Positions 24,919 to 33,143 of a DNA stretch of 64,000 nucleotides are shown in pieces. This DNA comes from Nocardioides oceani. Its GTDB lineage: Bacteria; Actinomycetota; Actinomycetes; Propionibacteriales; Nocardioidaceae. Position 1 is the stretch's first letter; each line of letters opens with the position of its first letter. Below the pieces are notes generated by a model. It was not told the origin of the DNA and did no database searches. It saw only the letters and a program-made list of their open reading frames with translations. Both the position numbers and the translations under genes were made by a program. Where the stretch lies: the NCBI RefSeq assembly GCF_030412965.1, contig NZ_JAUHJQ010000003.1:1-64000 (forward strand). The letters are read 5' to 3'.

Positions 24919-26499
24919 ATGAGCACTGCTGCCGCCGCCGTCGAGATGCACGCCAGCCGCTGGGGCGACCCGGCCCGGGCCGGCGCCCTGCCGGAGTCCG
25001 CCCGCGGGCTGGTCGAGGCCGTCTTCGGCATCGACGAGCGCCCGGCGGCCACCGACGTCACCGTCCCGGCCCCGGCCCTCGCCGCGGAGGTCCTCGACGC
25101 GCTGCGTGCGGCCGTGGGTGCCGACCACGTCCTGCTCGACGACGCCACCCGCCGGCTGCGCACGCGGGGGAAGTCGACTCCCGACCTGCTCCGGCAGCGC
25201 GCGGGGGACCTCTCCGACGCACCGGACGTGGTCGTCCGGCCGGCCGACCACGACCAGGTCGCCGCGGTGCTCGCGGTCGCCGTCGAGCACCGCGTCGCCG
25301 TCGTGCCGTTCGGCGGTGGGACGTCGGTGACCGGCGGGCTCGCCGCGCGCCGGGAGGGGTACGCCGGCGTCGTCTCGCTCGACCTGGTCCGGATGAAGCG
25401 GCTCCTCGCGGTCGACCACACCTCGATGACCGCGACCCTCGAGCCGGGCCTGCGCGGCCCCGAGGCCGAGGCGCTGCTCGCGGCCGAGGGGCTGGTGCTC
25501 GGCCACTACCCGCAGTCGTTCGAGCACGCGACGATCGGCGGCTTCGCGGCCACCCGGTCCAGTGGCCAGTCCAGCGCCGGGTACGGCCGGTTCGACGCCC
25601 TCGTCGTCGGCCTGCGCGTCGCGACGCCGCGCGGTGAGCTGCGGCTCGGCAGCGCCCCGGCCAGCGCGGCCGGCCCGGACCTCCGGCAGCTGCTGCTCGG
25701 GTCCGAGGGCGCCTTCGGCGTGATCACCGAGGTGACGGTCCGGGTGCGGCGGCTGCCGGCCGAGAAGGTCTACGAGGGCTGGGCCTGGCCGTCGTTCGCC
25801 GAAGGCGCGGCGGCGATGCGGACGCTCGCCCAGGCCGGGCTGCTGCCGACCGTCCTGCGGCTCTCCGACGAGCACGAGACGGCGATCAACCTCGCCCGGC
25901 CGGACGCGATCGGCGCCGAGGGCGCGAGCGGCTGCCTGATGGTGGTCGGCCACGAGGGCGAGCCCGACCCGGTCGCCGCGCGACGTGCCGCGGTCGCGTC
26001 GGTGCTCACCGGACTCGGCGGGACGCCGCTCGGCGAGGAGCCGGGCCGGGCGTGGGCGCACGGCCGGTTCGACGCGCCGTACCTCCGCGACGCGATGCTC
26101 GACGTCGGGGTGCTCGTCGAGACGCTGGAGACGGCGACGTTCTGGTCGCGGGTGCCGCAGCTGTACGACGCCGTCCGCTCCGCCCTCGTCGAGGCGCTCG
26201 GCGAGCCCGTGCTCGTGCTGTGCCACATCAGCCACGTCTACGAGACCGGGTGCTCGCTGTACTTCACCGTCGCCGCGTCCGGGGGCGACGACGCGCTCGG
26301 GCGGTGGCAGCGTGCGAAGGCGGCCGCGAGCGACGCGATCGCCGCCACCGGCGCAACGATCACCCACCACCATGCCGTCGGCACCGACCACAAGCCGTGG
26401 CTGCCCGCCGAGGTCGGTGAGCTCGGCGTCTCGGTGCTCCGCGCGGTCAAGGCCGAGCTGGACCCGACCGGCGTGCTGAACCCGGGGGTGCTGGTGTGA
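24919..26499 (+). CDS. FAD-binding oxidase related to alkyldihydroxyacetonephosphate synthase
   Basis: This 526-aa flavoprotein has a VAO/PCMH FAD domain (VVVRPADHDQVAAVLAVAVE, VVPFGGGTSVTGGLA, GSEGAFGVITEVTVRV) and a C-terminal domain with the His triplet HHHAVGTDHKPWL (His483-485), the motif in which AGPS places its catalytic His residues. AGPS exchanges an acyl for an alkyl chain on DHAP to start ether lipids. M. tuberculosis Rv2251 occupies the same position. Whether the bacterial protein makes ether lipids is not established. Its stop overlaps the lipid kinase start. Confidence 0.88.
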   Translation: MSTAAAAVEMHASRWGDPARAGALPESARGLVEAVFGIDERPAATDVTVPAPALAAEVLDALRAAVGADHVLLDDATRRLRTRGKSTPDLLRQRAGDLSDAPDVVVRPADHDQVAAVLAVAVEHRVAVVPFGGGTSVTGGLAARREGYAGVVSLDLVRMKRLLAVDHTSMTATLEPGLRGPEAEALLAAEGLVLGHYPQSFEHATIGGFAATRSSGQSSAGYGRFDALVVGLRVATPRGELRLGSAPASAAGPDLRQLLLGSEGAFGVITEVTVRVRRLPAEKVYEGWAWPSFAEGAAAMRTLAQAGLLPTVLRLSDEHETAINLARPDAIGAEGASGCLMVVGHEGEPDPVAARRAAVASVLTGLGGTPLGEEPGRAWAHGRFDAPYLRDAMLDVGVLVETLETATFWSRVPQLYDAVRSALVEALGEPVLVLCHISHVYETGCSLYFTVAASGGDDALGRWQRAKAAASDAIAATGATITHHHAVGTDHKPWLPAEVGELGVSVLRAVKAELDPTGVLNPGVLV

Positions 26500-27416
26500 C
26501 CCGCTCCTTCACGTTCCTGGTCAACCCCGCCTCCGGGGGCGGCGCCGCCCCCGGCGCGGTCGTGCCGGTCGCGCGGCTGCTGCGGGAGGCCGGCGCGACG
26601 GTCGACGTGACCTACTCGCCGGGGCCGCGGGCGATGCCCGGCCTGGTCGCCGCTGCGGTCGGGCGCGGGGACGTCGTGGTCTCCGTCGGCGGCGACGGGA
26701 TGCTGTCGTCGCTGGCCGGCGAGGTGTCGGCGGCCGGCGGCACCCTGGCCGTGCTGCCCGCCGGACGGGGCAACGACTTCGCCCGGATGCTGGGCCTGCC
26801 CGAGTCGCCCGAGGACCTGGCCGCGCTGCTGCTGTCGGGGCCGGCCCGCCGCGTCGACCTCCTGTGCGCGTCCTTCCCGGGCCACCCCCCGCGCGAGGTC
26901 GCCGGGTCGGTCTACTGCGGTATCGACGCCCGCGCGGCCGCGCTCGTCGACCGGGCGCACCGGCTGCCGCGGCGGCTGCAGTACCCCCTCGCCGCCGTCG
27001 GCGCCCTGCTCACCTACGCCCCCGCCGGCTACCGGCTGTGCGTGGACGACGACGTGCGCGAGCTCGAGGCCGCGACCGTGGTCGTCGCCAACTCCGCCTA
27101 CTACGGCAAGGGCATGCGGATCGCCCCGCCCGCCTCGGTCACCGACGGCCTGCTCGACGTCGTCGTCATCGAGGCCGCCTCCAAGGCGGCGCTGGTCCGC
27201 GCCCTGCCGAAGGTGTACGACGGCGGGCACGTCGACCTGCCCGAGGTCACCGTGCTCTCCGGCCGGCGCGTCGAGCTGGCCGCCGACCCCGCCCGGTCCG
27301 GCGGCAGTCCCGTGCCCGTCGGTGGCGACGGCGAGCCGCTCGGCCTCCTGCCCGGGCTGGCCGACGACCCGCTCGTCGTCGAGGTGCGTCCCGGAGCCGT
27401 CGCCGTCGTCTGCTGA
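26496..27416 (+). CDS. Diacylglycerol kinase-family lipid kinase
   Basis: This 306-aa protein has the DAGK catalytic fold: FLVNPASGGGAAPGAVVP at the N terminus, the nucleotide loop VVSVGGDGMLSSLAGEV (about 62-78), LPAGRGNDFARMLGLP (about 88-103) and the second-domain IAPPASVTDGLLDVVVI. It would phosphorylate a lipid hydroxyl such as diacylglycerol using ATP. The GTG overlaps the AGPS-like stop (GTGA). Rv2252, a lipid kinase, is the mycobacterial counterpart in the same gene order. Confidence 0.9.
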   Translation: MTRSFTFLVNPASGGGAAPGAVVPVARLLREAGATVDVTYSPGPRAMPGLVAAAVGRGDVVVSVGGDGMLSSLAGEVSAAGGTLAVLPAGRGNDFARMLGLPESPEDLAALLLSGPARRVDLLCASFPGHPPREVAGSVYCGIDARAAALVDRAHRLPRRLQYPLAAVGALLTYAPAGYRLCVDDDVRELEAATVVVANSAYYGKGMRIAPPASVTDGLLDVVVIEAASKAALVRALPKVYDGGHVDLPEVTVLSGRRVELAADPARSGGSPVPVGGDGEPLGLLPGLADDPLVVEVRPGAVAVVC

Positions 27417-27454
27417 GCCCGGCGGCGGTCGGTGGCGGGTGTGGGCGTGCTCGA

Positions 27455-27544
27455 GGCGTCAACATTCGTTCAATTGCGCGGTTCTGTCGGTGCGCAACCG
27501 CTTCCACCCCGACGAAACGGCGCAATTGAACGATCGTTGACGCC
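27455..27544. repeat. 90-nt imperfect palindrome (25-bp arms)
   Basis: The arms 27455-27479 and 27520-27544 match at 23 of 25 positions when one is reversed. Their shared core is CGTTCAATTGCGC / GCGCAATTGAACG, notably AT-richer than the surroundings. The 40-nt interior also pairs partly (GTTCTGTCGG with CCGACGAAAC). It begins 38 nt after the lipid kinase stop. It could be a terminator, a MITE-like repeat or a structured RNA. Confidence 0.75.
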
Positions 27545-27598
27545 CGGCCCGGCCCGGCCCGAGCCCGGCCCGGCCCGGCCCGGCCCGGCCCGCCCGGC
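27543..27598. repeat. CCCGG pentamer tract
   Basis: A run of about ten GGCCC/CCCGG pentamers with two interruptions lies directly after the long palindrome. It is simple-sequence DNA with no coding potential that I would trust. Confidence 0.8.
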
Positions 27599-27611
27599 GC
27601 GAGCCCGACGC

Positions 27612-27698
27612 CGGACTTCTCAGGGGACCCCTGCACTTCTCAGGGGAGATCTGCCCCGATAAGTGCAGGAGTCACCGGTTAACCGGGGACTCCTGCAC
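27612..27698. repeat. Direct repeat plus CCGGTTAACCGG hairpin, copy 2
   Basis: ACTTCTCAGGGGA occurs twice at about 20-nt spacing. CCTGCACTT then pairs with AAGTGCAGG, and GTGCAGGAGTC (27663-27673) pairs perfectly with GACTCCTGCAC (27688-27698) around CCGGTTAACCGG. The last 28 nt repeat the element at 19932-19959. The hairpin ends 10 nt before the stop of the pirin gene, so it probably terminates that transcript. Confidence 0.7.
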
Positions 27699-27708
27699 CC
27701 GCCAGCAC

Positions 27709-28398
27709 CTACCCCGCGAACGTCCACACGAGCAGCTCGGTGGGCACGGCGGCAGTGACGTGGTGCTCGGGCTCGTCGGTGAACAGGAACGCGTCGCCGG
27801 CGCCGAGCGGCTCGGCGAGCGAGCTGCGGGTGAGCGCACCGGTGACGACGTAGGCGTGCACGCGCGGGGCGACCGGCAGGGTCAGCGTCTCGAGCGGGTC
27901 GAGCCGGGCGACGGACAGCACGGCGCCGGGCTGCGGGGAGACCACCTCGACGAGTCCCGCGCCGGGCACGGCGGAGGCCGGCGCCGGCGTGATGGCGTAC
28001 GTCGGGTCGAGCCCGGCCCGCTCGTCGTCGGTGGCGAGCCAGACCTGCACGAAGTGCGCCCGCCCCTCGGGCATCGCGTGCTCGGCGTGCTCGATCCCGG
28101 AGCCGGCGGCGAGCACGGCGACCTGGCCGGGGGAGACGACGGTGTCGCGGCCGGAGGAGTCGCGGTGCCGGAGGCTGCCGGTGACCACCCAGGTGACGAT
28201 GTCGAGCCCGCTGTGCCGGTGCTCGTCGAAGCCCCGGCCCGCGCCGAGGTGGTGCTCGTCGTGGCAGACCATCGGCCCGAACCGCAGCCGCTCGGGGTCG
28301 TAGCTCGCGCCGAACGAGAACGCGTGGTGCGTCACCATCCCGGCCGACCGGGTCACGAAACGGGCAGAACCTCGGCGGATCTCGGTCGTCACGGCCAT
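27709..28398 (-). CDS. Pirin family protein
   Basis: This 229-aa bicupin has pirin metal-ligand features: MVCHDEHHLGAGRGFDEHRH (about 50-70), SGLDIVTWVVTGSLRHRDS, GQVAVLAAGSGIEHAEHAM and a C-terminal second cupin. Pirins bind Fe and some have quercetinase activity. MAVTTEIRRG at 28398 is taken as the start because an in-frame upstream extension lies inside the divergent glucosidase gene. The two ATGs share bases (CCATGA), so no room exists for leaders on either side. Confidence 0.9.
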   Translation of the reverse strand: MAVTTEIRRGSARFVTRSAGMVTHHAFSFGASYDPERLRFGPMVCHDEHHLGAGRGFDEHRHSGLDIVTWVVTGSLRHRDSSGRDTVVSPGQVAVLAAGSGIEHAEHAMPEGRAHFVQVWLATDDERAGLDPTYAITPAPASAVPGAGLVEVVSPQPGAVLSVARLDPLETLTLPVAPRVHAYVVTGALTRSSLAEPLGAGDAFLFTDEPEHHVTAAVPTELLVWTFAG

Positions 28399-29815
28399 GA
28401 TTGTGCCCGTGCCCGCCGCTCCGAACGACCCCGCCCGCGGCCTGCCCGAGCTGCCCGGCCTGCCCGAGCTGCCCGAGCTGCCCCCGGGCTTCCGGTTCGG
28501 CACGAGCACCGCGGCGTACCAGGTCGAGGGCGCGGCGCGCGAGGACGGCCGCGGTCCCTCGATCTGGGACACCTTCAGTCACACCCCCGGCCGGACCAAG
28601 GACGGCGACACCGGCGACGTCGCGTGCGACCACTACCACCGGTTCCACGAGGACGTCGCGCTGATGAAGGACCTCGGCGTCGGCGGCTACCGGCTCTCGC
28701 TGTCGTGGCCGCGGATCCAGCCGACCGGCTCCGGCGCGGTCAACCAGAAGGGCCTGGACTTCTACGACCGGCTGCTCGACGAGCTGCTGGCCGCCGACGT
28801 GCAGCCGATGGTCACGCTCTTCCACTGGGACCTGCCGCAGGCGCTCGAGGACGACGGCGGCTGGCTCAACCGGGCGACGATCGACCGCTTCGCGGAGTAC
28901 GCCGCGCTCGTCGGCGAGCGGTTCGGCGACCGCGTCGAGCATTGGGTGCCGGTCAACGAGCCGAACGTGGTGATGATGATGGGCTACGGGATCGGCATGC
29001 ACGCCCCGGGCCGCCAGCTGCTCTTCGACGCGCTCCCCGTCGCCCACCACCTGCTGCTCGCGCACGGCCGCGCCGCGATCGCCCTGCGCGCGTCCGTGCC
29101 GTCCGGGGTCACCGCGAGCGTCGGCTGCGCCAACAACCACGCCCCGATGTGGCCCGCCTCCGACGACGCCGCCGACATCGGCGCGACCAAGCTGTTCGAC
29201 GCGCTGTGGAACGGGCTGTTCATCGAGCCGATGCTGCTCGGCCGCTACCCGGTCGACCTCGCCCCGCTGCTCGAGGACGTCGTGGCCGACGGCGACCTCG
29301 CGACCATCCGGCAGCCGCTCGACTTCTACGGCGTCAACTACTACAACCCGTGGAAGATCGCCGCCGCCGGCGAGGACGCCGACCTGCCCTTCGAGTTCCG
29401 CGAGCTGCTCGGCTACCCGACGACCGACGCCGGGTGGCCGGTCGTGCCGGACGCGCTGCGCGAGTGGCTGATCATGTTCCGCGCGCGCTTCCGCCACGCG
29501 CTCCCGCCGATCTACATCACCGAGAACGGCGCGGCGTACCACGCCGGACCCGACGCCGACGGCGTGGTCGACGACCAGGCGCGCATCGACTACCTCGACG
29601 GCCACCTGCGCGCCGTCGCGACGGCCGTGCAGCGCGGCGTGGACGTGCGCGGGTACTACTGCTGGTCGCTGCTGGACAACTTCGAGTGGTCCGAGGGCTA
29701 CTCCCAGCGGTTCGGGCTGGTGCACGTCGACTACGAGACGCAGGTGCGGACGCCGAAGCGCTCCTACCGGTGGTACGCCGACGTCATCGCCGCGCAGACC
29801 CGCTCGGTCGGCTGA
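28397..29815 (+). CDS. GH1 beta-glucosidase
   Basis: This 472-aa enzyme is a family 1 glycoside hydrolase, a cytoplasmic (beta/alpha)8 barrel. FRFGTSTAAYQVEGAAREDG, the acid/base Glu188 in VNEPN, the nucleophile Glu376 in YITENGAAY, and CWSLLDNFEWSEGYSQRFGL are all intact, so activity on beta-glucosides or related sugars is expected. Residues about 16-30 are Leu-Pro-Glu repeats encoded by CTGCCCGAG units; start codons downstream (GTG 28403 or 28409) are possible. It is divergent from pirin with overlapping start codons. Confidence 0.93.
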   Translation: MIVPVPAAPNDPARGLPELPGLPELPELPPGFRFGTSTAAYQVEGAAREDGRGPSIWDTFSHTPGRTKDGDTGDVACDHYHRFHEDVALMKDLGVGGYRLSLSWPRIQPTGSGAVNQKGLDFYDRLLDELLAADVQPMVTLFHWDLPQALEDDGGWLNRATIDRFAEYAALVGERFGDRVEHWVPVNEPNVVMMMGYGIGMHAPGRQLLFDALPVAHHLLLAHGRAAIALRASVPSGVTASVGCANNHAPMWPASDDAADIGATKLFDALWNGLFIEPMLLGRYPVDLAPLLEDVVADGDLATIRQPLDFYGVNYYNPWKIAAAGEDADLPFEFRELLGYPTTDAGWPVVPDALREWLIMFRARFRHALPPIYITENGAAYHAGPDADGVVDDQARIDYLDGHLRAVATAVQRGVDVRGYYCWSLLDNFEWSEGYSQRFGLVHVDYETQVRTPKRSYRWYADVIAAQTRSVG

Positions 29816-29828
29816 GGGCCCGGGCCGC

Positions 29829-30566
29829 TCAGACCGAGTGCCGCACGGCCATCGTCGCGCGGACCGACTCCTCGTCCCAGGGCTCGCCGAGCCACTCGTA
29901 CATCCCGCGCAGCACGGCCGGGTCGGCGACGTACTCGTCGTAGTGCACGTGGTACGCCGCGTCCCCGAGGTCCGCGGCCAGGCGCAGGAGGCGCTCCTCG
30001 TTCTCCTCTAGGTGCTCGGCCTTGCGCGCCCGCTCGTCCTCGTCGCCCTGGGCCCACCACTTGCTCTGCAGGACGTCGGCGTGCGCGCGGGTGTTGACGA
30101 GGAACCGTGCGCCGGGGAAGACCTCGCGCAGCCACGCGACGTACTCCTCGAGGTCCGGGTGGTACCACCGGATCTCCTTGAAGCCGGTCACCCGGGTGTC
30201 CTCCTCCGGGCGCAGCACGGTGTCGACGACCAGGCGCCGGATGCCGGCCAGCGAGCGCTGCGCGGGGAAGTCGGCGATGCCGAAGAACGGGTGGGTCGGC
30301 TGCCGCAGCCGCTCCTTCGAGCCGCGCCGCGACTCGGTGAGCATCGTGCGGTGGAAGGTGAACAGGTGGTGCAGCGCGTCGCGGTTCTCCCCACGGATGA
30401 GGTAGCCCGGGATCGCGTTGAGCAGCCCCGAGACCAGCGTCGAGCCGGACCGGCCGTAGGTGACGACGAAGAGGTAGTCGAGGTCGGGGTTCTCCCGCCT
30501 GCGGTGCTTGCGCAGGCGCGCCCGCAGCTCCGCGACCTCCGCGGCCGACGCCGGAGCGTCCCCCAC
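29829..30566 (-). CDS. PAPS-dependent sulfotransferase-like protein
   Basis: This 245-aa protein has the 5'-phosphosulfate loop FVVTYGRSGSTLVSGLL (about 33-49) and a likely 3'-phosphate site around VFPGARFLVNTRAHADVLQS (about 150-170). It should transfer sulfate from PAPS to a hydroxyl of a carbohydrate or lipid. It is the last gene of a three-gene minus-strand unit (glycosyltransferase, methyltransferase, sulfotransferase), 4 nt after the methyltransferase stop. The acceptor is probably a surface glycan, by context. Confidence 0.85.
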   Translation of the reverse strand: MGDAPASAAEVAELRARLRKHRRRENPDLDYLFVVTYGRSGSTLVSGLLNAIPGYLIRGENRDALHHLFTFHRTMLTESRRGSKERLRQPTHPFFGIADFPAQRSLAGIRRLVVDTVLRPEEDTRVTGFKEIRWYHPDLEEYVAWLREVFPGARFLVNTRAHADVLQSKWWAQGDEDERARKAEHLEENEERLLRLAADLGDAAYHVHYDEYVADPAVLRGMYEWLGEPWDEESVRATMAVRHSV

Positions 30567-30570
30567 GGGC

Positions 30571-31284
30571 TCAGGCCCTCGGGGAGAGGACGTACATCGA
30601 CTGGCCGTCGGTCTCGCGGCCGTGGACGTACTCCTCGACGGCGAGCCCCGCGTCCCACATCAGCCCCTCGAAGAAGCGCCGGTCGAAGCGCACGCAGTGC
30701 AGGGCGCCCTTCCACTCCAGCTTGAGGTAGTCGGTGGGGTTCTCGACGCAGTCCGGCACGTCGTCCTCGACGAAGGCGGTCATCAGCGCGCGGCCCTCCG
30801 GCGCCAGGATCCGCGCGATCGTGCGGGCGTAGCCGGCGACGTCGTCGGTGAGCATGTGGGAGAAGACCGAGTAGGAGTAGAGGACGTCGACGCTGCCCGG
30901 CTCCGCCGGGATGTCGTACGTCGCCTGCCCGTCGGGGTTGTAGCGGGCGTTGTGCTGGTCGACGAGCGTGAACCGGGTGTGCTCGTCGGAGAGGTGGTCC
31001 TTGGCCCAGGTCAGCAGCTCGGGCTGGACGTCGACGCCGTGGTAGTCCGCGACGTTGCCGAGCAGGTGCTTGACGCCGATCGCGAGCCGGCCGGCGCCGC
31101 AGCCCCAGTCGAGCAGCCGCTTGCGGCGGCCCAGGCCGGCCCGCTGGCGCAGCAGCTTGACGTCGCGGATCCCCGCCTGGACGAAGTCGGCGTCCCGCTT
31201 GAAGTGCGCGCCGCCCATCCGCAGGGAGTACGGCGGGAGCGGCACGGCCGTGAGGTCCGGCTGGTCGGCGCGGGTGTCGGTCAC
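30571..31284 (-). CDS. Class I SAM-dependent methyltransferase
   Basis: This 237-aa protein contains SAM motif I LLDWGCGAGRLAIGVKHLLG (about 58-77), motif II acidic residue in YHGVDVQPELLTWAK, and SVDVLYSYSVFSHMLTDDVA further on. There is no target-recognition domain. GTG start overlaps the glycosyltransferase TGA (GTGA), so the three minus-strand genes are coupled. It likely O-methylates a glycan residue, inferred from the neighbours. Confidence 0.87.
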   Translation of the reverse strand: MTDTRADQPDLTAVPLPPYSLRMGGAHFKRDADFVQAGIRDVKLLRQRAGLGRRKRLLDWGCGAGRLAIGVKHLLGNVADYHGVDVQPELLTWAKDHLSDEHTRFTLVDQHNARYNPDGQATYDIPAEPGSVDVLYSYSVFSHMLTDDVAGYARTIARILAPEGRALMTAFVEDDVPDCVENPTDYLKLEWKGALHCVRFDRRFFEGLMWDAGLAVEEYVHGRETDGQSMYVLSPRA

Positions 31285-33122
31285 GGCCGGGAGTCTACGA
31301 GCGTGAGCGCCCGGGCCAGCAGGGTCGCCGCGCGGGCGTCGAAGGAGTGCTCGGCCACGACCCGCTCCGCCGTACGCCGCCGGGCGGCCGCGCCCGGCCA
31401 GTGCTCGTCCGGCTCGCCGGCGGTGAGCCGCCGGAACTCCTCGTCGGTGCGCCACACGCGGACGGTGCCGGCCGCCTCGCCCAGCGCGTCCTCGAGGCCG
31501 GCGACGTCGTCGGAGAGCAGCCGCGCGCCGGTGGCGAGCACGTCGAAGACCCGGTTGGAGACGAACCCCTCGGTCCGCATGTCCTCCCAGTGGTCGTTGA
31601 GCACCACGCCGGCGCCGGCGTAGAGCGGGCCGAGCGCGTCGTTGGCCACGTGGTCTGCGGCGACCGGCACGTCGGCGGGCCAGCCCTGCCCGACGACGGT
31701 GAGGTTCAGCCCGGTGCGCCGGGCCGCCGCGACGCTCGCACGCAGCTCGCCGCGGGAGTTGCCGACGAAGAGCGCGCGGGGACCGTCCTCGCGGCGCGGC
31801 AGGTCGGGATGGAACCGCGTCGGGTCGGTGCACTGCGGCAGCGGCTCGATGCCGTGCCGGGCGGCCCAGGTCGTCGAGGCGGCGAAGGCGGCGTCGTGGG
31901 CCGCCAGCTCCTCGGGCGTCACCAGCTCGGGGTGGCTGATCACCCACAGCAGGTTGGTCGTGTGCGCGGGCGGTTCGACCCGCTCGAGGCCGCGGAGGAC
32001 GAGGGTGACGTCGTCGAGGTCGCGGGTACGCCGCGTGCGGGTCTCGGGGTGGTCGATCGCCACCCACTGGCCCTGCCGCTCGAGCGCGGCGGCCAGCGAG
32101 CTCGCGAAGTGCCAGTCGCCCCACCGGCGCCCGCGCGGCGCGGCCGGTGCGGCGATGTCGATCGACCAGCGCAGCGCCCGTCGGCCCTCGCGCACCCGCA
32201 GCGGCCGGCCCGGCGCCTCGAACCCGGCGGCCCGCCACCACGCGGCGTCGGCCGCCTCGGGGAGGTCCTCGCCGGTGACCAGCCGGGAGGCGGTCACCAG
32301 CGTCGTCACGCCCGGCCGGCCGCGGGTGGCCCGGACCGGGGGCTCGACCGCGTCGGGCAGCGGCAGGTGGGCGGCGCGCTCGACGTCGGCGACCGGGTGG
32401 CCCACGAGGACCGGCCCGGCGACGGTGTGGTCGGGGCGGAGCAGGAGCGGCACGGCGGCGCCCACGCCGTCGGCGTCGAGCGCGGCCACCAGGTCGGCCA
32501 CCCAAGGCCAGCGGGGCGGGCGGACCGCGCCGCGCACCTCGACGACGACCTCGGCCGGCTCGGGCTGGAGCCCGGGGTCGGCCACCACACGGGTGGTCGG
32601 CAGGTCCGCGACCACGGCGGTGAGGACCCGGGTCGCGGCCGGGTCCGTCGTCACCAGCCGGCCCGCCACGCCGTCGGTGCCCGCCAGGTGGCGCGCCCAC
32701 TGGACGGCCCGCGGCAGGTCGTCGACGTCGACCACCACGACGGTCGGGGCGGAGGTGTCCCGCTCCCGGGGCGGGCGGAGCAGCTCGGCGGGGTCGTGGG
32801 TGCGCAGCCAGTCCTCGAGCGGGCCGGTCGCGGCGAGGTCGATGAGCGGGTGCGGCGGGCGCTCCCGCTCGGCGGGGTCGGCCAGCCAGAAGCTCAGCGG
32901 GTCCGGCGCGTGCCGCGACCACCGGCCCCGCGGGTAGAGCCAGGCCGGCTCGAACAGCGGGTGCGGCGTCGCGCCCTCGGGTCGGCCGCGCACCCAGTGC
33001 TCGGCCGCCTCGGCCCGGGAGCCGAACGCCCGGCCGGCCTGCGCGGCGTACCACTCGACGTCGAGGAGCGGGCTGGCCGCGACCAGGGCGACGGCCTCGG
33101 TCTCGGAGGTCCGCGGCGGCAC
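31281..33122 (-). CDS. CgeB-type glycosyltransferase with N-terminal glycan-cluster domain
   Basis: This 613-aa protein has two parts. The N terminus has the pattern SPLLDVEWYAAQAGRAFGSR with PHPLFEPAWLYPRG, a module often found at the start of bacterial surface-glycan glycosyltransferases. The C-terminal 270 residues carry a GT-B half (LFVGNSRGELRASVAAARRT, VVGQGW, then MRTEGFVSNRVFDVLATGAR) of the Glyco_trans_1_2 type. The central part is poorly conserved. It is divergent from the gene at 33144 with a 21-nt gap, so the two units probably share a promoter region. Confidence 0.83.
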   Translation of the reverse strand: MPPRTSETEAVALVAASPLLDVEWYAAQAGRAFGSRAEAAEHWVRGRPEGATPHPLFEPAWLYPRGRWSRHAPDPLSFWLADPAERERPPHPLIDLAATGPLEDWLRTHDPAELLRPPRERDTSAPTVVVVDVDDLPRAVQWARHLAGTDGVAGRLVTTDPAATRVLTAVVADLPTTRVVADPGLQPEPAEVVVEVRGAVRPPRWPWVADLVAALDADGVGAAVPLLLRPDHTVAGPVLVGHPVADVERAAHLPLPDAVEPPVRATRGRPGVTTLVTASRLVTGEDLPEAADAAWWRAAGFEAPGRPLRVREGRRALRWSIDIAAPAAPRGRRWGDWHFASSLAAALERQGQWVAIDHPETRTRRTRDLDDVTLVLRGLERVEPPAHTTNLLWVISHPELVTPEELAAHDAAFAASTTWAARHGIEPLPQCTDPTRFHPDLPRREDGPRALFVGNSRGELRASVAAARRTGLNLTVVGQGWPADVPVAADHVANDALGPLYAGAGVVLNDHWEDMRTEGFVSNRVFDVLATGARLLSDDVAGLEDALGEAAGTVRVWRTDEEFRRLTAGEPDEHWPGAAARRRTAERVVAEHSFDARAATLLARALTLVDSRP

Positions 33123-33143
33123 GGCCGTACCCTACTCAGCACC

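Noticed and set aside
27543..27598. CCCGG repeat tract as a possible CRISPR array
   Set aside because: The unit is 5 bp with no spacers and no cas genes are present.
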